This document shows, piece after piece, positions 10,572-19,827 of a stretch of 64,000 nt of DNA. The notes under the pieces were generated by a model. That model searched no databases. It saw only the letters and a list, made by a program, of their open reading frames with translations, and was not told where the DNA came from. A program made the translations under genes and the position numbers. Source of the stretch: Pantoea agglomerans (lineage in GTDB: Bacteria; Pseudomonadota; Gammaproteobacteria; Enterobacterales; Enterobacteriaceae); contig NZ_CP083809.1 of assembly GCF_020149765.1 (NCBI RefSeq), positions 3,534,001 to 3,598,000 on the forward strand, given 5' to 3'. How positions within the stretch are numbered: the first letter of the stretch is position 1; the number at the start of each line of letters is the position of its first letter.

Positions 10572-11477
10572 CTACGACGCTTCCGGCCCCACCGCCAGCT
10601 GACGCACGTCGCGCGCGGGAGACCGGCCGTAAAAACGGCTGTACTCCCGGCTGAACTGCGACGCACTCTGATACCCCACGCGATAGCCCGCCGTACCCGC
10701 ATCCAGCTTCTCCACCATCATCAGGCGTCGCGCTTCGTTAAGGCGCAGCTGCTTCTGATACTGCATCGGCGTCATCGCGGTGACCGCTTTGAAATGGTGA
10801 TGCAGCGACGAAGCGCTCATGCCGACGCTGCTGGCAAGCCGGCCGATTTTTAACGGCTGATGAAAATTCTCCCGCAGCCAGCGTGCCGCACGCGCCACCT
10901 TGTTACCGGGCCGCTCCGCCAGCGCCATATTAAGGATGCGGCCCCCTTCCGGGCCGGTCAGCAGACGATAAAAGATCTCCTGCTCAATAAGCGGTGCCAG
11001 CGCGGCGATATCCTGCGGCTGATCCAGCAGGCGAATCAGACGGATGACCGCGTCCACCAGCAGCGGCGAAACTTTATGGGCGGCGATGCCGCGTTCGGTG
11101 CGCGCATCCAGCAGCGACGAGGTGAGCGGAAAGGTTTCGAGATAGCGCATTAACCGCGCTTCGTTAATGGCGATGCCAATGCCGAGATTGGGCTTCTCCG
11201 GCGTCGCAACGGTTACGCAGGAGCGCACCGGCATATCCATCGTCACCAGCAGCAGATCGCCAGGACCGTAATGAATAATTTCCTCGCCTATGCGCAGCGC
11301 TTTTCCGCCCTGCGCAACCAGCGCGAAGCTGGCCCACTGCGCATGGTAGGTTGGTTCCGATGGCCGCGAGCTACGGCCGAAAAAGAGAAAATCAATCGCG
11401 CTGTCGTGACGGCCATCGTCGGCCGCATGACGCGCGATAAGCTGCGCCAGATGCGCCAGCTGCGCCGGTTCCGCCAT
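10572..11477 (-). CDS. AraC-family transcriptional regulator (AraC_N type)
   Basis: 301-residue one-component regulator. The first ~180 residues resemble the AraC_N (PF06719) ligand domain found in YqhC-like proteins. The C terminus holds two helix-turn-helix units (IGRLASSVGMSASSLHHHF and AGYRVGYQSASQFSREY), followed by FYGRSPARD in place of the usual F-G-x-P-x-x-x-R. The start is preceded by GGGAG; upstream codons to 11630 are probably non-coding. It is divergent from the SDR gene at 11657, and such pairs usually mean the regulator controls the oxidoreductase. E. coli has no equivalent at this place. Confidence 0.87.
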   Translation of the reverse strand: MAEPAQLAHLAQLIARHAADDGRHDSAIDFLFFGRSSRPSEPTYHAQWASFALVAQGGKALRIGEEIIHYGPGDLLLVTMDMPVRSCVTVATPEKPNLGIGIAINEARLMRYLETFPLTSSLLDARTERGIAAHKVSPLLVDAVIRLIRLLDQPQDIAALAPLIEQEIFYRLLTGPEGGRILNMALAERPGNKVARAARWLRENFHQPLKIGRLASSVGMSASSLHHHFKAVTAMTPMQYQKQLRLNEARRLMMVEKLDAGTAGYRVGYQSASQFSREYSRFYGRSPARDVRQLAVGPEAS

Positions 11478-11656
11478 ATTCTCCCTCCTTCTTCGCGAAT
11501 AAATGCTGGCGAACATGTTACCTGAACCCGCAACGAACGCAGCCGCCTGGCCGCCAGATTTGCAGGATCGTGCAAGAGACTTGCAGGATTGCGCTACCGC
11601 ACAATCAGCCTGAAAGCGCATATTTTGCAAACGCGATACTCAGGTGGAGAGACAAG

Positions 11657-12403
11657 ATGAAAGCACTTGATGGAAAAATTGCGCTGGTGACGGGCGCCTC
11701 AAAGGGCATTGGCGCGGCCATCGCTACGGCATTTGGCGCGGCTGGCGCGCGCGTGGTGGTCAACTATCGCCAGGATGAGCCAGGCGCGGTGGATGTGGTG
11801 AGCGATATTCACACGCTGGGCAGCGAAGGGCTGGCGGTGCAGGCGGATATCTCGCGCGAAACAGACGTCGAGCGGCTGTTTGAAACCGCAGAGGCGCACT
11901 TCGGCACGCCCGATATTGTGGTCAATAACGCCGGCCAGTTTCATCACGGCGAGTTTGGCGCCCTGAGCCTGCTGGAGATGCAGCAGCAGATTAACGTGAA
12001 CCTGCTCGGCACGCTGCTGGTTTGCCAGCAGGCGGCGCGGCGCTTTCCTGCGCGCGGCGGCTGCATTATCAATCTCAGCGCGCTGAACAGCCAGCAGAGC
12101 ACGCCGGGTTCGGTACTCTGGGCGGCCACCAAAGGCGCTATCGATACGCTGACGCAGGGGCTGGCGCGCGAGCTGGGCCCGCGCAATATCCGCGTCAACG
12201 CGCTGGCGCCGGGTATTATTATGACGGAAGGGCTGCTGGCGGCCAAAAAGCTCAATCCGCAGCTTAAGGCGCAGCTGCTGGCGGCGACGCCGCTGGGGCG
12301 CTTCGGGCTGCCGGAAGATGTGGCGCAGGTGGCGCTGTTTCTCGCCTCAGAGGAGGCCGCCTATATCAGCGGCGAGCGCGTTCTGATAGCTGGTGGTGCC
12401 TGA
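11657..12403 (+). CDS. SDR-family protein with altered catalytic residues
   Basis: Classical short-chain dehydrogenase/reductase fold, 248 residues. The cofactor loop TGASKGIG (residues 12-19) and the NNAG motif (90-93) are intact. The active site is not: aligned to FabG-type enzymes, the catalytic Ser is A142 and the catalytic Tyr is W155, while K159 of the YxxxK motif remains (WAATK). Normal reductase chemistry is therefore doubtful; it could be a pseudo-enzyme, or use another route. The start follows GGTGGAGAGAC. It is divergent from an AraC-type regulator and ends in a bidirectional terminator shared with deaD. Confidence 0.88.
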   Translation: MKALDGKIALVTGASKGIGAAIATAFGAAGARVVVNYRQDEPGAVDVVSDIHTLGSEGLAVQADISRETDVERLFETAEAHFGTPDIVVNNAGQFHHGEFGALSLLEMQQQINVNLLGTLLVCQQAARRFPARGGCIINLSALNSQQSTPGSVLWAATKGAIDTLTQGLARELGPRNIRVNALAPGIIMTEGLLAAKKLNPQLKAQLLAATPLGRFGLPEDVAQVALFLASEEAAYISGERVLIAGGA

Positions 12404-12423
12404 GAAGAGAAAGAAAGGTAAAA

Positions 12424-12453
12424 AAAAAGGGAAGCCCGAAGGCTTCCCTTTTT
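12424..12453. terminator. bidirectional terminator between SDR gene and deaD
   Basis: AAAAAGGGAAGCC pairs perfectly with GGCTTCCCTTTTT around a CGAA tetraloop. Flanking A and T tracts make it an intrinsic terminator on both strands, serving the converging SDR gene and deaD. Confidence 0.9.
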
Positions 12454-12474
12454 ATCAATCAGCCAGGCTGATTA

Positions 12475-14385
12475 TCAGAACTCGCGACGACGCGGCGCTG
12501 CAGCAGCGCCCTCTTCGCGACGCGGACCGCGGCTGCCTTCACGGCTGAAGCTGCTACGTCCGCCTTCACGACCGCCTTCACGACGCTCGGAAGAGAAACG
12601 ACGTCCGCCTTCGCGACCACCTTCACGGTTGCCGCCGCCACGGCGCTCGCCGCCGAAATCACGGCCGCCGCGACGTTCGCCGCGCCCTTCGCTCTGCGGC
12701 TGCGCATCGCCCAGCAGCTGCATATTCATCGGCTTATTGAGAATACGCGTACGGGTGAAGTGCTGCAGGATATCGCCCGGCATGCCTTTCGGCAGCTCGA
12801 TGGTCGAGTGGGTGCCGAACAGCTTGATGTTGCCGATGTAACGGCTGCTGATGTCGCCTTCGTTGGCGATAGCGCCGACGATGTGACGTACTTCAACGCC
12901 GTCATCACGGCCCACCTCAATGCGGTACAGCTCCATTTCGCCGACGTCGCGACGTTCACGACGCGGACGATCGCCGCCTTCGCGGTTGTCACGCGCTTCA
13001 CGCGGTGAGCGGCGGTCATCACGACGGTCGTCGCGATCGCGGTACTCGCGACGCTGCGGACGCGGCGCATCCGGCTGTACGATCAGCGGACGTTCGCCCT
13101 GCGCCATTTTCAGCAGCGCGGCAGCCAGCGTTTCCATATCCAGCTCTTCCTGCGGAGAGAGTTTCTCCAGCAGAGCGCGATACTGGTCGAGATCGCTGCT
13201 TTCCAGCTGCTGCTGTACGCGCGCGGCGAATTTCTCCAGACGACGCTTGCTCAGCAGTTCGGCGTTCGGCAGTTCCACTTCTGGAATGGTCAGCTTCATG
13301 GTGCGCTCGATGTTGCGCAGCAGACGACGCTCGCGGTTCTCGACGAACAGCAGCGCGCGACCAGCACGACCGGCGCGGCCGGTACGACCGATACGGTGAA
13401 CGTAAGACTCGGCATCCAGCGGGATGTCGTAGTTAACGACCAGGCTGATACGCTCAACGTCCAGACCACGCGCAGCAACGTCGGTGGCGATCAGGATATC
13501 GAGACGGCCATCTTTCAGACGCTCCAGCGTCTGCTCACGCAGCGCCTGGTTCATGTCGCCGTTCAGCGCGGCGCTGTTATAGCCGTTGCGCTCCAGCGCT
13601 TCAGCCACTTCCAGCGTGGCGTTTTTGGTGCGCACGAAGATGATAGCGGCATCAAAATTTTCCGCTTCAAGGAAACGCACCAGCGCGTCGGTTTTACGAC
13701 CGTACGCGGTCCAGTAAGACTGGCTGATGTCCGGGCGCGTGGTGACGCTGGACTGGATACGCACTTCCTGCGGATCTTTCATGAAACGTTTGGTGATGCG
13801 ACGGATCGCTTCCGGCATGGTCGCGGAGAACAGCGCGGTCTGATGACCTTCCGGGATCTGCGCCATGATGGTTTCAACGTCTTCGATGAAGCCCATACGC
13901 AGCATTTCGTCAGCTTCGTCGAGCACCAGGCCACGCAGGTTAGAGAGATCCAGCGTACCGCGTTTCAGGTGGTCGAGCAGACGACCCGGGGTGCCCACCA
14001 CAATTTGCGGGCCCTGACGCAGCGCGCGCAGCTGCACGTCATAACGCTGGCCGCCGTAAAGGGCCACGACGTTGACGCCACGCATATGTTTAGAGAATTC
14101 AGTCATCGCTTCAGCAACCTGAACCGCCAGCTCGCGGGTCGGCGCCAGCACCAGGATCTGCGGTGCGCGAAGAGCAGGATCGATGTTGTTTAACAGCGGC
14201 AGCGAGAACGCTGCAGTTTTACCACTACCGGTCTGCGCCATACCCAGTACATCGCGGCCCGCCAGCAGGTGAGGAATACACTCAGCCTGGATCGGAGAAG
14301 GCTTAACGTAGCCCATGCCGTTCAGTGATTCGAGGATGTCGGCGTTCAGGCCCAGGTCAGCAAAAGTGGTTTGAATATCAGTCAT
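12475..14385 (-). CDS. deaD: ATP-dependent RNA helicase DeaD (CsdA)
   Basis: DEAD-box helicase that unwinds RNA during cold adaptation, 50S assembly and mRNA decay. It has 636 residues (about 629 in E. coli). Motifs in order: the Q motif region SPIQAE, Walker A AQTGSGKT near residue 48, PTRELA, DEAD, SAT, and HRIGRTGR. The C terminus has the DbpA-like RNA-binding domain followed by a basic RGG/ERR-rich tail (about residues 580-636). The start chosen is the ATG opening MTDIQTTF; a second in-frame ATG lies three codons upstream. The small ORF yrbN precedes it by 16 bases. Confidence 0.97.
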   Translation of the reverse strand: MTDIQTTFADLGLNADILESLNGMGYVKPSPIQAECIPHLLAGRDVLGMAQTGSGKTAAFSLPLLNNIDPALRAPQILVLAPTRELAVQVAEAMTEFSKHMRGVNVVALYGGQRYDVQLRALRQGPQIVVGTPGRLLDHLKRGTLDLSNLRGLVLDEADEMLRMGFIEDVETIMAQIPEGHQTALFSATMPEAIRRITKRFMKDPQEVRIQSSVTTRPDISQSYWTAYGRKTDALVRFLEAENFDAAIIFVRTKNATLEVAEALERNGYNSAALNGDMNQALREQTLERLKDGRLDILIATDVAARGLDVERISLVVNYDIPLDAESYVHRIGRTGRAGRAGRALLFVENRERRLLRNIERTMKLTIPEVELPNAELLSKRRLEKFAARVQQQLESSDLDQYRALLEKLSPQEELDMETLAAALLKMAQGERPLIVQPDAPRPQRREYRDRDDRRDDRRSPREARDNREGGDRPRRERRDVGEMELYRIEVGRDDGVEVRHIVGAIANEGDISSRYIGNIKLFGTHSTIELPKGMPGDILQHFTRTRILNKPMNMQLLGDAQPQSEGRGERRGGRDFGGERRGGGNREGGREGGRRFSSERREGGREGGRSSFSREGSRGPRREEGAAAAPRRREF

Positions 14386-14401
14386 GTAGTACACGTGCCT
14401 C

Positions 14402-14458
14402 TTAGATTGCGGCGGCCAGTCTACATAACTCGTCGTGAAAATTTTCAGTCATTTTCAT
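14402..14458 (-). CDS. yrbN: YrbN-like small ORF upstream of deaD (18 residues)
   Basis: A short frame [18 protein letters not shown], too short for routine gene calling, lies between nlpI and deaD exactly where E. coli encodes the small protein YrbN. The beginning matches YrbN from memory. Here the frame stops at TAA (14402-14404). Beyond that stop the same frame continues EARVLHD and then meets a TGA that overlaps the first deaD codons. This looks like a leader ORF that has been shortened, or that originally ended in overlap with deaD. Function unknown; a role in coupling deaD translation is inference. Confidence 0.65.
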   Translation of the reverse strand: MKMTENFHDELCRLAAAI

Positions 14459-14563
14459 CAAAAAGTGTGAACCGGCTCAAATTAGAAGTTTTGACGAACA
14501 GAAAGGCCCTCATCCCGGAAGATGATGACTTAACGGGTACTTCAGGCAATAAAAGTTCGTCAG

Positions 14564-15448
14564 CTATTGCTGGTCAGATTCTGATAAATCGTCTTGTGTC
14601 TGGCCGAGTTGCGCCAGTTCCAACAATGCGTATCGGTGTTCAACAAAGTTATTGACGTTGTTGGCCACCGCCAGTTTGAACAGCGCTTTCGCGTTGTCCT
14701 TCTCCCCCAGACTTAGGTAGTGCTTACCTAAATAGAAGTTGGTTTCACTGAGATGTTCAGCGAGCGAGGTGTTATCCGTTGCGTCTGCCTTGAGACGTTC
14801 CATCAGCGTGCTTTCACTGATGTCGCCAAGGTAGAATTCGACAATGTTCCATCCCCATTGATCACGGGCCGCTTTGTCGTAACGCTGCTGCAGCGCAACT
14901 TTCGCCTTATCAGCGTCCATCTCGCGTTCATCGAGATAGAGCCACAGGCTGCGGAAAGGATCGTTGGGATCGTCTTGATAAAACGCCAGCAGATCATCTT
15001 GCGCTAACTTGTATCGACCGCCGTAATAGAGGGCGATACCACGGTTTAAATGCGCATAATTGTAAGTTGGATCAAGCTCAAGTACAGAATCAAACGCTTC
15101 ATAGGCAGCATCAAAGTTGCCTGCCTGCGTTAAATATATGCCGAGATAGTTAAACACTTCCGGCATATCTGGTCTTATAGACAGCGCTTGCGAGAAATCG
15201 TTCCGCGCCAGTGCTCTCAGACCGAGACTATCATACAACACTCCGCGCTCATATAACAGCTGTGCGCGTTCATCATCGGTAAGGGCGCGACTGGCAAGAA
15301 TTTGTTCCATGCGCGCCAGAATCACTTCCTGCTGCAGTGTGGGCTGTAGAGGTACTGCAAGAACTTCGTTCTTACGCCAATTGGAGTTGCTGCATCCTGC
15401 CAGCGTGATAGCTGTCGCAACAAAACACCAGCGCAAAAAAGGCTTCAT
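14564..15448 (-). CDS. nlpI: lipoprotein NlpI (TPR-repeat)
   Basis: Outer-membrane lipoprotein with tetratricopeptide repeats. It is the adaptor of the protease Prc for degrading the endopeptidase MepS and a scaffold for peptidoglycan hydrolases. The 294 residues equal the E. coli length. A lipoprotein signal with lipobox LAGC places the lipidated Cys at residue 19. TPR units are evident from about residue 62 to 165 (for example [22 protein letters not shown] in pattern). It lies between pnp and deaD as in E. coli. Confidence 0.97.
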   Translation of the reverse strand: MKPFLRWCFVATAITLAGCSNSNWRKNEVLAVPLQPTLQQEVILARMEQILASRALTDDERAQLLYERGVLYDSLGLRALARNDFSQALSIRPDMPEVFNYLGIYLTQAGNFDAAYEAFDSVLELDPTYNYAHLNRGIALYYGGRYKLAQDDLLAFYQDDPNDPFRSLWLYLDEREMDADKAKVALQQRYDKAARDQWGWNIVEFYLGDISESTLMERLKADATDNTSLAEHLSETNFYLGKHYLSLGEKDNAKALFKLAVANNVNNFVEHRYALLELAQLGQTQDDLSESDQQ

Positions 15449-15536
15449 TTCCCACTCCCGAATACAAACATTAGGACAACGCTCCTGTTATCCGCCTGCT
15501 GTGCACAAGGATTCCCGCCCTCGCGATGACACAAAC

Positions 15537-15569
15537 GCCTCTCCCATCCGCGATGGGATAAGGAGAGGC
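15537..15569 (-). terminator. composite hairpin after pnp
   Basis: On the minus strand GCCTCT pairs with AGAGGC, and inside it TCCCATC pairs with GATGGGA. It begins 11 bases after the pnp stop. The following T-tract is broken (GTTTGTG), so termination may be partial, allowing nlpI read-through. Confidence 0.5.
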
Positions 15570-15579
15570 AAACAGGGAA

Positions 15580-17715
15580 TTACTCTGCGTCTGGTGCGCT
15601 GGTCACGGCAGCTTCTTCGCCCTGCGGCTTAGACTCTGTCGCTTCTTTGATGCTCAGACGGACGCGGCCCTGACGATCCACTTCCAGCACCTTAACCGGC
15701 ACTTCCTGACCCATCTGCAGGTAGTCGGTCACTTTCTCTACGCGCTTGTCGGCGATCTGAGAAATGTGTACCAGACCTTCCTTGCCGCCGCCAATGGCGA
15801 CGAAGGCGCCGAAGTCGACGATACGGGTCACTTTACCGCTGTAGATACGGCCCACTTCGATCTCGGCAGTAATCTCTTCGATGCGACGAATCGCCTCTTT
15901 CGCCTTCAGACCGTCGGTCGCCGCGATTTTCACGGTGCCGTCGTCTTCGATCTCGATGGTGGTGCCGGTCTCTTCGGTCAGCGCGCGGATCACGGAACCG
16001 CCTTTACCGATCACATCTTTGATCTTGTCTGAATTGATCTTGATGGTGTAAATGCGCGGCGCGAACTCAGAGATTTCTTTACGCGGCGTGCTGATTGCCT
16101 GCTCCATCACGCCCAGGATGTGCAGACGCGCACCTTTAGCCTGATTCAGCGCAACCTGCATGATTTCGCGGGTGATGCCTTCGATTTTGATGTCCATCTG
16201 CAGCGCGGTGATACCTTCACGGCTACCGGCTACTTTGAAGTCCATGTCGCCGAGGTGATCTTCGTCGCCGAGGATATCGGAGAGCACGACAAACTTCTCA
16301 TCTTCTTTCACCAGGCCCATCGCGATGCCTGCAACGGCCGCTTTGATCGGCACGCCAGCATCCATCAGCGCCAGTGAAGCACCGCACACGGAAGCCATAG
16401 AAGAAGAGCCGTTGGACTCGGTGATTTCAGAGACAACGCGCACGGTGTACGGGAACTCTTCCTGCTTCGGCATCACGGCCAGCACGCCGCGCTTCGCCAG
16501 ACGGCCGTGACCAATTTCACGACGCTTCGGCGAGCCGACCATACCGGTTTCACCTACCGAGTACGGAGGGAAGTTGTAGTGGAACAGGAAGCTGTCGGTA
16601 CGTTCGCCCATCAGCTCATCCAGGTTCTGTGCGTCGCGCGCGGTACCCAGCGTCGCGGCGACCAGCGCCTGCGTTTCGCCACGGGTGAACAGCGCCGAGC
16701 CGTGCGTGCGCGGCAGTACGCCGGTGCGCACGTCCAGACCACGGATCATATCTTTTTCACGGCCATCGATACGCGGTTCGCCGTTCAGGATACGGGTACG
16801 CACCACGTTCTTTTCCAGACTGTGTACGATATCGCCGATTTCAGCGTCGTCCAGCGTCTCGTCTTCAGCCAGCAGCGCAGCGATGGTTTCATCTTTGATG
16901 ACGCCAACCTGAGTGTAACGCTCCTGCTTGTCGGTGATGCGGTAAGCGTCGCTGATGCGCGCTTCGGCCAGCGCGGCAACGCGTGCGATCAGCGCGTCGT
17001 TAGCCGGCTCAGGCTGCCAGTCCCAGCGCGGTTTGCCCGCTTCTGCGACCAGATTATTGATGTTTTCAATCACAACCTGCTGCTGCTCGTGGCCGAACAC
17101 CACTGCACCCAGCATCTGATCTTCGGTCAGGATGTCCGCTTCGGACTCAACCATCAGTACCGCATTCTGCGTACCGGCAACCACCAGATCCAGACGAGAC
17201 TGTTTGATTTCGTCAGCGGTCGGGTTCAGCACATACTGGTCGTTGATGTAGCCGACGCGCGCGGCGCCGATTGGACCGTTGAACGGCAGGCCAGACAGCG
17301 CCAGCGCGGCGGAGGCGCCAATCATCGCAACGATATCCGGGTTAACCTGCGGGTTAACGGAAACCACGGTGGCGATAACCTGAACTTCGTTCACGAAGCC
17401 TTCCGGGAACAGCGGGCGAATCGGGCGGTCAATCAGACGCGCAATCAGGGTTTCGCCTTCGCTTGGACGGCCTTCGCGACGGAAGAAGCTGCCCGGGATA
17501 CGGCCAGCAGCGTAGGTACGCTCCTGGTAGTTCACGGTCAGCGGGAAGAAGTCCTGACCTGGTTTAGCTTTTTTCTGGCCGACAACGGTAACGAATACCG
17601 CGGTGTCGTCCATGCTGGCCATAACGGCTGCGGTGGCCTGGCGCGCCATCATGCCGGTTTCCAGCGTGACGGTATGCTGACCATATTGGAATTGACGTAC
17701 GATCGGGTTCAGCAA
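15580..17715 (-). CDS. pnp: polyribonucleotide nucleotidyltransferase (PNPase)
   Basis: Phosphorolytic 3'-5' exoribonuclease, part of the RNA degradosome. Starting from TTG, as in E. coli, the product has 711 residues, identical to the E. coli length. The codon follows TTAAGGAATTCAT and opens [12 protein letters not shown]. Two RNase PH domains are followed by a KH domain ([14 protein letters not shown], GxxG loop near residue 563) and an S1 domain ([21 protein letters not shown]). A longer ATG frame to 17748 is not supported. It follows rpsO across a long leader that in E. coli is cut by RNase III for autoregulation. Confidence 0.98.
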   Translation of the reverse strand: MLNPIVRQFQYGQHTVTLETGMMARQATAAVMASMDDTAVFVTVVGQKKAKPGQDFFPLTVNYQERTYAAGRIPGSFFRREGRPSEGETLIARLIDRPIRPLFPEGFVNEVQVIATVVSVNPQVNPDIVAMIGASAALALSGLPFNGPIGAARVGYINDQYVLNPTADEIKQSRLDLVVAGTQNAVLMVESEADILTEDQMLGAVVFGHEQQQVVIENINNLVAEAGKPRWDWQPEPANDALIARVAALAEARISDAYRITDKQERYTQVGVIKDETIAALLAEDETLDDAEIGDIVHSLEKNVVRTRILNGEPRIDGREKDMIRGLDVRTGVLPRTHGSALFTRGETQALVAATLGTARDAQNLDELMGERTDSFLFHYNFPPYSVGETGMVGSPKRREIGHGRLAKRGVLAVMPKQEEFPYTVRVVSEITESNGSSSMASVCGASLALMDAGVPIKAAVAGIAMGLVKEDEKFVVLSDILGDEDHLGDMDFKVAGSREGITALQMDIKIEGITREIMQVALNQAKGARLHILGVMEQAISTPRKEISEFAPRIYTIKINSDKIKDVIGKGGSVIRALTEETGTTIEIEDDGTVKIAATDGLKAKEAIRRIEEITAEIEVGRIYSGKVTRIVDFGAFVAIGGGKEGLVHISQIADKRVEKVTDYLQMGQEVPVKVLEVDRQGRVRLSIKEATESKPQGEEAAVTSAPDAE

Positions 17716-18022
17716 AATGAATTCCTTAACTTCGGGGCTACGCCTCACTGGCGTGCCATGGATTACCGATCCTCAGTTGCATCCTCGCGACTAATGACAA
17801 CCCTTAACCGAATCTGCGGTAAAGCCTCTCATTAGCCGCGCGAACCTCTGCAAACGAAGATCACTCACTGCAACAATACATGAGTTTGGTCCGGATTGCT
17901 GCGCATTGCTCGAAAAAAGGGGCCGTAAAGGCCCCCTTTTCGTGAAACTCGCACGAATCTGATCGCAAGACGCGTTTTTTCGCAAACTCTCTGCGTTACA
18001 TCCTTGATCAGATTCTTCAGAC
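17716..18022 (-). other. rpsO-pnp intergenic leader (307 bp, no protein gene)
   Basis: No convincing gene lies here. It holds the rpsO terminator hairpin (17915-17940) and the pnp 5' leader. In E. coli this interval carries the pnp promoter, RNase III cleavage stem and the small RNA SraG/PsrO; I cannot confirm their equivalents by eye. The terminator hairpin has T-tracts on both strands, so it could also end a plus-strand small RNA. Confidence 0.55.
17915..17940 (-). terminator. rpsO terminator (bidirectional shape)
   Basis: AAAAGGGGCC pairs with GGCCCCCTTTT around a GTAAA loop. Both strands have a T-tract. It lies 83 bases after the rpsO stop. Confidence 0.85.
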
Positions 18023-18292
18023 TTAGCGACGCAGGCCCAGGCTTTCGATCAGGCTGGTGTAGCGTGCAACGTCTTTACGCTTCAGGTAGTCCAGCAGCTT
18101 ACGACGCTGAGATACCATGCGCAGCAGACCGCGACGGCTGTGGTGGTCTTTCTTGTGCTCAGAGAAGTGACCCTGCAGGTGGCTAATCTGGGCAGTCAGC
18201 AGTGCAACCTGAACTTCAGTTGAGCCGCTGTCGTTAGCGCCACGACCGTATTTAGCAACGATCTCTGCTTTAGCTTCTACGCTTAGAGACAT
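18023..18292 (-). CDS. rpsO: 30S ribosomal protein S15
   Basis: Primary 16S rRNA-binding protein of the small-subunit platform. It has 89 residues, the E. coli length, with the signature [25 protein letters not shown] region and the C terminus ending LGLRR. A clear sigma70-type promoter lies upstream. In E. coli S15 represses its own mRNA through a pseudoknot around the start codon. pnp follows. Confidence 0.98.
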   Translation of the reverse strand: MSLSVEAKAEIVAKYGRGANDSGSTEVQVALLTAQISHLQGHFSEHKKDHHSRRGLLRMVSQRRKLLDYLKRKDVARYTSLIESLGLRR

Positions 18293-18363
18293 AATAAACT
18301 CCAGTAATAAATGAATGTATGGGCGCCGATCTCTAATTCAGCTACCCGCTTTAAAGCCGCGCT

Positions 18364-18392
18364 ATTCTACTCTTCGACCGATAGCAACGCAA
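18364..18392 (-). promoter_or_regulatory. rpsO promoter
   Basis: On the minus strand, -35 TTGCGT (18387-18392) and -10 TAGAAT (18364-18369) are separated by exactly 17 bases, in the truB-rpsO gap and 72 bases before the rpsO start. Confidence 0.6.
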
Positions 18393-18410
18393 ATAGGACG
18401 TTGCGTAACG

Positions 18411-19355
18411 TTACGCGGGATACTCGACCACCAGACGACGCGGCGCCACGCGCCCGTCATCGGCGATTTCCGCCATGCCGATAAATTTATGCGCATCGCC
18501 TTCCGTAACGCGTACCAGTCCCTGCTGCGGCGCATTCGCCGCCTCAACCGGCATGCCCTGCTTAAAAAAGGCAGCGACGGCAGAGGGCAGATTGACGATG
18601 GGGAACGCGTCCGCCGGGCTATCCATCGGCAGCAAAAGCGCGTCGAGCGGCGCGTAATCGGGCGTTTCCGCCGCGTTTACCGTCGCCGCCACGGCCTGCA
18701 GCTGCTCCAGCGTCATCATCTTTTCAATCGGATAGCGCGCTACCTGCAGGCGACGCAGCATAATCACATGCGCGCCGCAGCCGAGCGCCTCACCCAGGTC
18801 GTCGATAATGGTGCGGATATAGGTGCCTTTGGATACGTGGATTTCCAGCTCCAGCTCACTGCCTTCCCAGCGAATAAACTGCAGCTCGAAAACGGTAATC
18901 GGACGCGCGTCGCGCGGCACGGTAATGCCTTCGCGCGCGTATTCATACAGCTTCCGCCCCTGATACTTGAGCGCCGAAAACATGGTCGGCACCTGCATGG
19001 TGTCGCCGCGAAAGCTCTCCAGCGCGGCGTCGAGCTCAGCCTGGCTAAACGAGACCGGGCGAGTTTCGACGATATTGCCGTCGGCGTCGGAGGTATCGGT
19101 ACGCTCGCCGAGGCGCGCGATAACGCGATAGCGCTTATCCGAGTCGAGCAGATACTGGGAGAACTTGGTGGCTTCACCGAGGCAGATCGGCAGCATGCCG
19201 GTCGCCAGCGGATCGAGCGCGCCGGTATGGCCCGCTTTATTGGCGTTAAACAGACGCTTAACTTTTTGCAGCACATCGTTAGACGACGCGCCCTGCTGTT
19301 TATCGAGCAGGAACACGCCGTGGACGTCGCGACCGCGACGACGAGGACGACTCAT
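18411..19355 (-). CDS. truB: tRNA pseudouridine55 synthase TruB
   Basis: Makes pseudouridine at position 55 in the T-loop of tRNAs and acts as a tRNA chaperone. It has 314 residues, the E. coli length. The catalytic aspartate is D48 in [14 protein letters not shown]-terminal PUA-like domain follows ([18 protein letters not shown]). The ATG overlaps the rbfA stop by one base (TGATG), so translation is coupled. Confidence 0.97.
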   Translation of the reverse strand: MSRPRRRGRDVHGVFLLDKQQGASSNDVLQKVKRLFNANKAGHTGALDPLATGMLPICLGEATKFSQYLLDSDKRYRVIARLGERTDTSDADGNIVETRPVSFSQAELDAALESFRGDTMQVPTMFSALKYQGRKLYEYAREGITVPRDARPITVFELQFIRWEGSELELEIHVSKGTYIRTIIDDLGEALGCGAHVIMLRRLQVARYPIEKMMTLEQLQAVAATVNAAETPDYAPLDALLLPMDSPADAFPIVNLPSAVAAFFKQGMPVEAANAPQQGLVRVTEGDAHKFIGMAEIADDGRVAPRRLVVEYPA

Positions 19356-19762
19356 CAGTCCTCCTTGTCATCTTCCGCCGGGTTCTCACCGCGGCGCTCA
19401 ACGTCGTTTCTGATAACGTTCGTCACCAGGTTCGACATGCGCATACCTTCAATCAGCGAGTTGTCGTAGAAGAAGGTCAGCTCCGGCACAATGCGCAGGC
19501 GCATCGCTTTGCCGAGCAGAATACGGATATAGCCGGAGGCCTCTTTCAGCGCCTTCAGACCATTTTTCACCGCATCCTCATCTTTGTCGTTGAGGAAGGT
19601 GACAAACACTTTGGCATAAGCGAGATCGCGCGACACTTCCACGCCGGATACCGTCACCATCATGCCAAGACGCGGATCTTTAATCTCGCGCTGCAGAATG
19701 ATGGCGATCTCTTTTTGCAGCTCCTGCGACACGCGCTGTGGACGGCCAAATTCTTTTGCCAT
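19355..19762 (-). CDS. rbfA: 30S ribosome-binding factor RbfA
   Basis: KH-like RNA-binding protein needed for late 30S maturation, 16S rRNA processing and cold growth. It has 135 residues (133 in E. coli). The start chosen opens [11 protein letters not shown] and is preceded by GGAGAG at seven bases. The region [19 protein letters not shown] is the family signature. It sits 65 bases after infB and overlaps truB by one base. Confidence 0.97.
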   Translation of the reverse strand: MAKEFGRPQRVSQELQKEIAIILQREIKDPRLGMMVTVSGVEVSRDLAYAKVFVTFLNDKDEDAVKNGLKALKEASGYIRILLGKAMRLRIVPELTFFYDNSLIEGMRMSNLVTNVIRNDVERRGENPAEDDKED

Positions 19763-19827
19763 AATCAACTCTCCAAAATAATTCGGGAGGCCAGCGGCCT
19801 CCCAAATTGCAACACATCGCGTAATGC

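Noticed and set aside
11477..11630. N-terminal extension of the AraC-type regulator
   Set aside because: The extension would cover the divergent promoter region and lacks a ribosome site; the internal ATG at 11477 has GGGAG upstream.
16507..17835. 442-codon open frame antisense to pnp
   Set aside because: Fully opposite pnp, which matches E. coli PNPase end to end; no ribosome site or domain supports the antisense frame.
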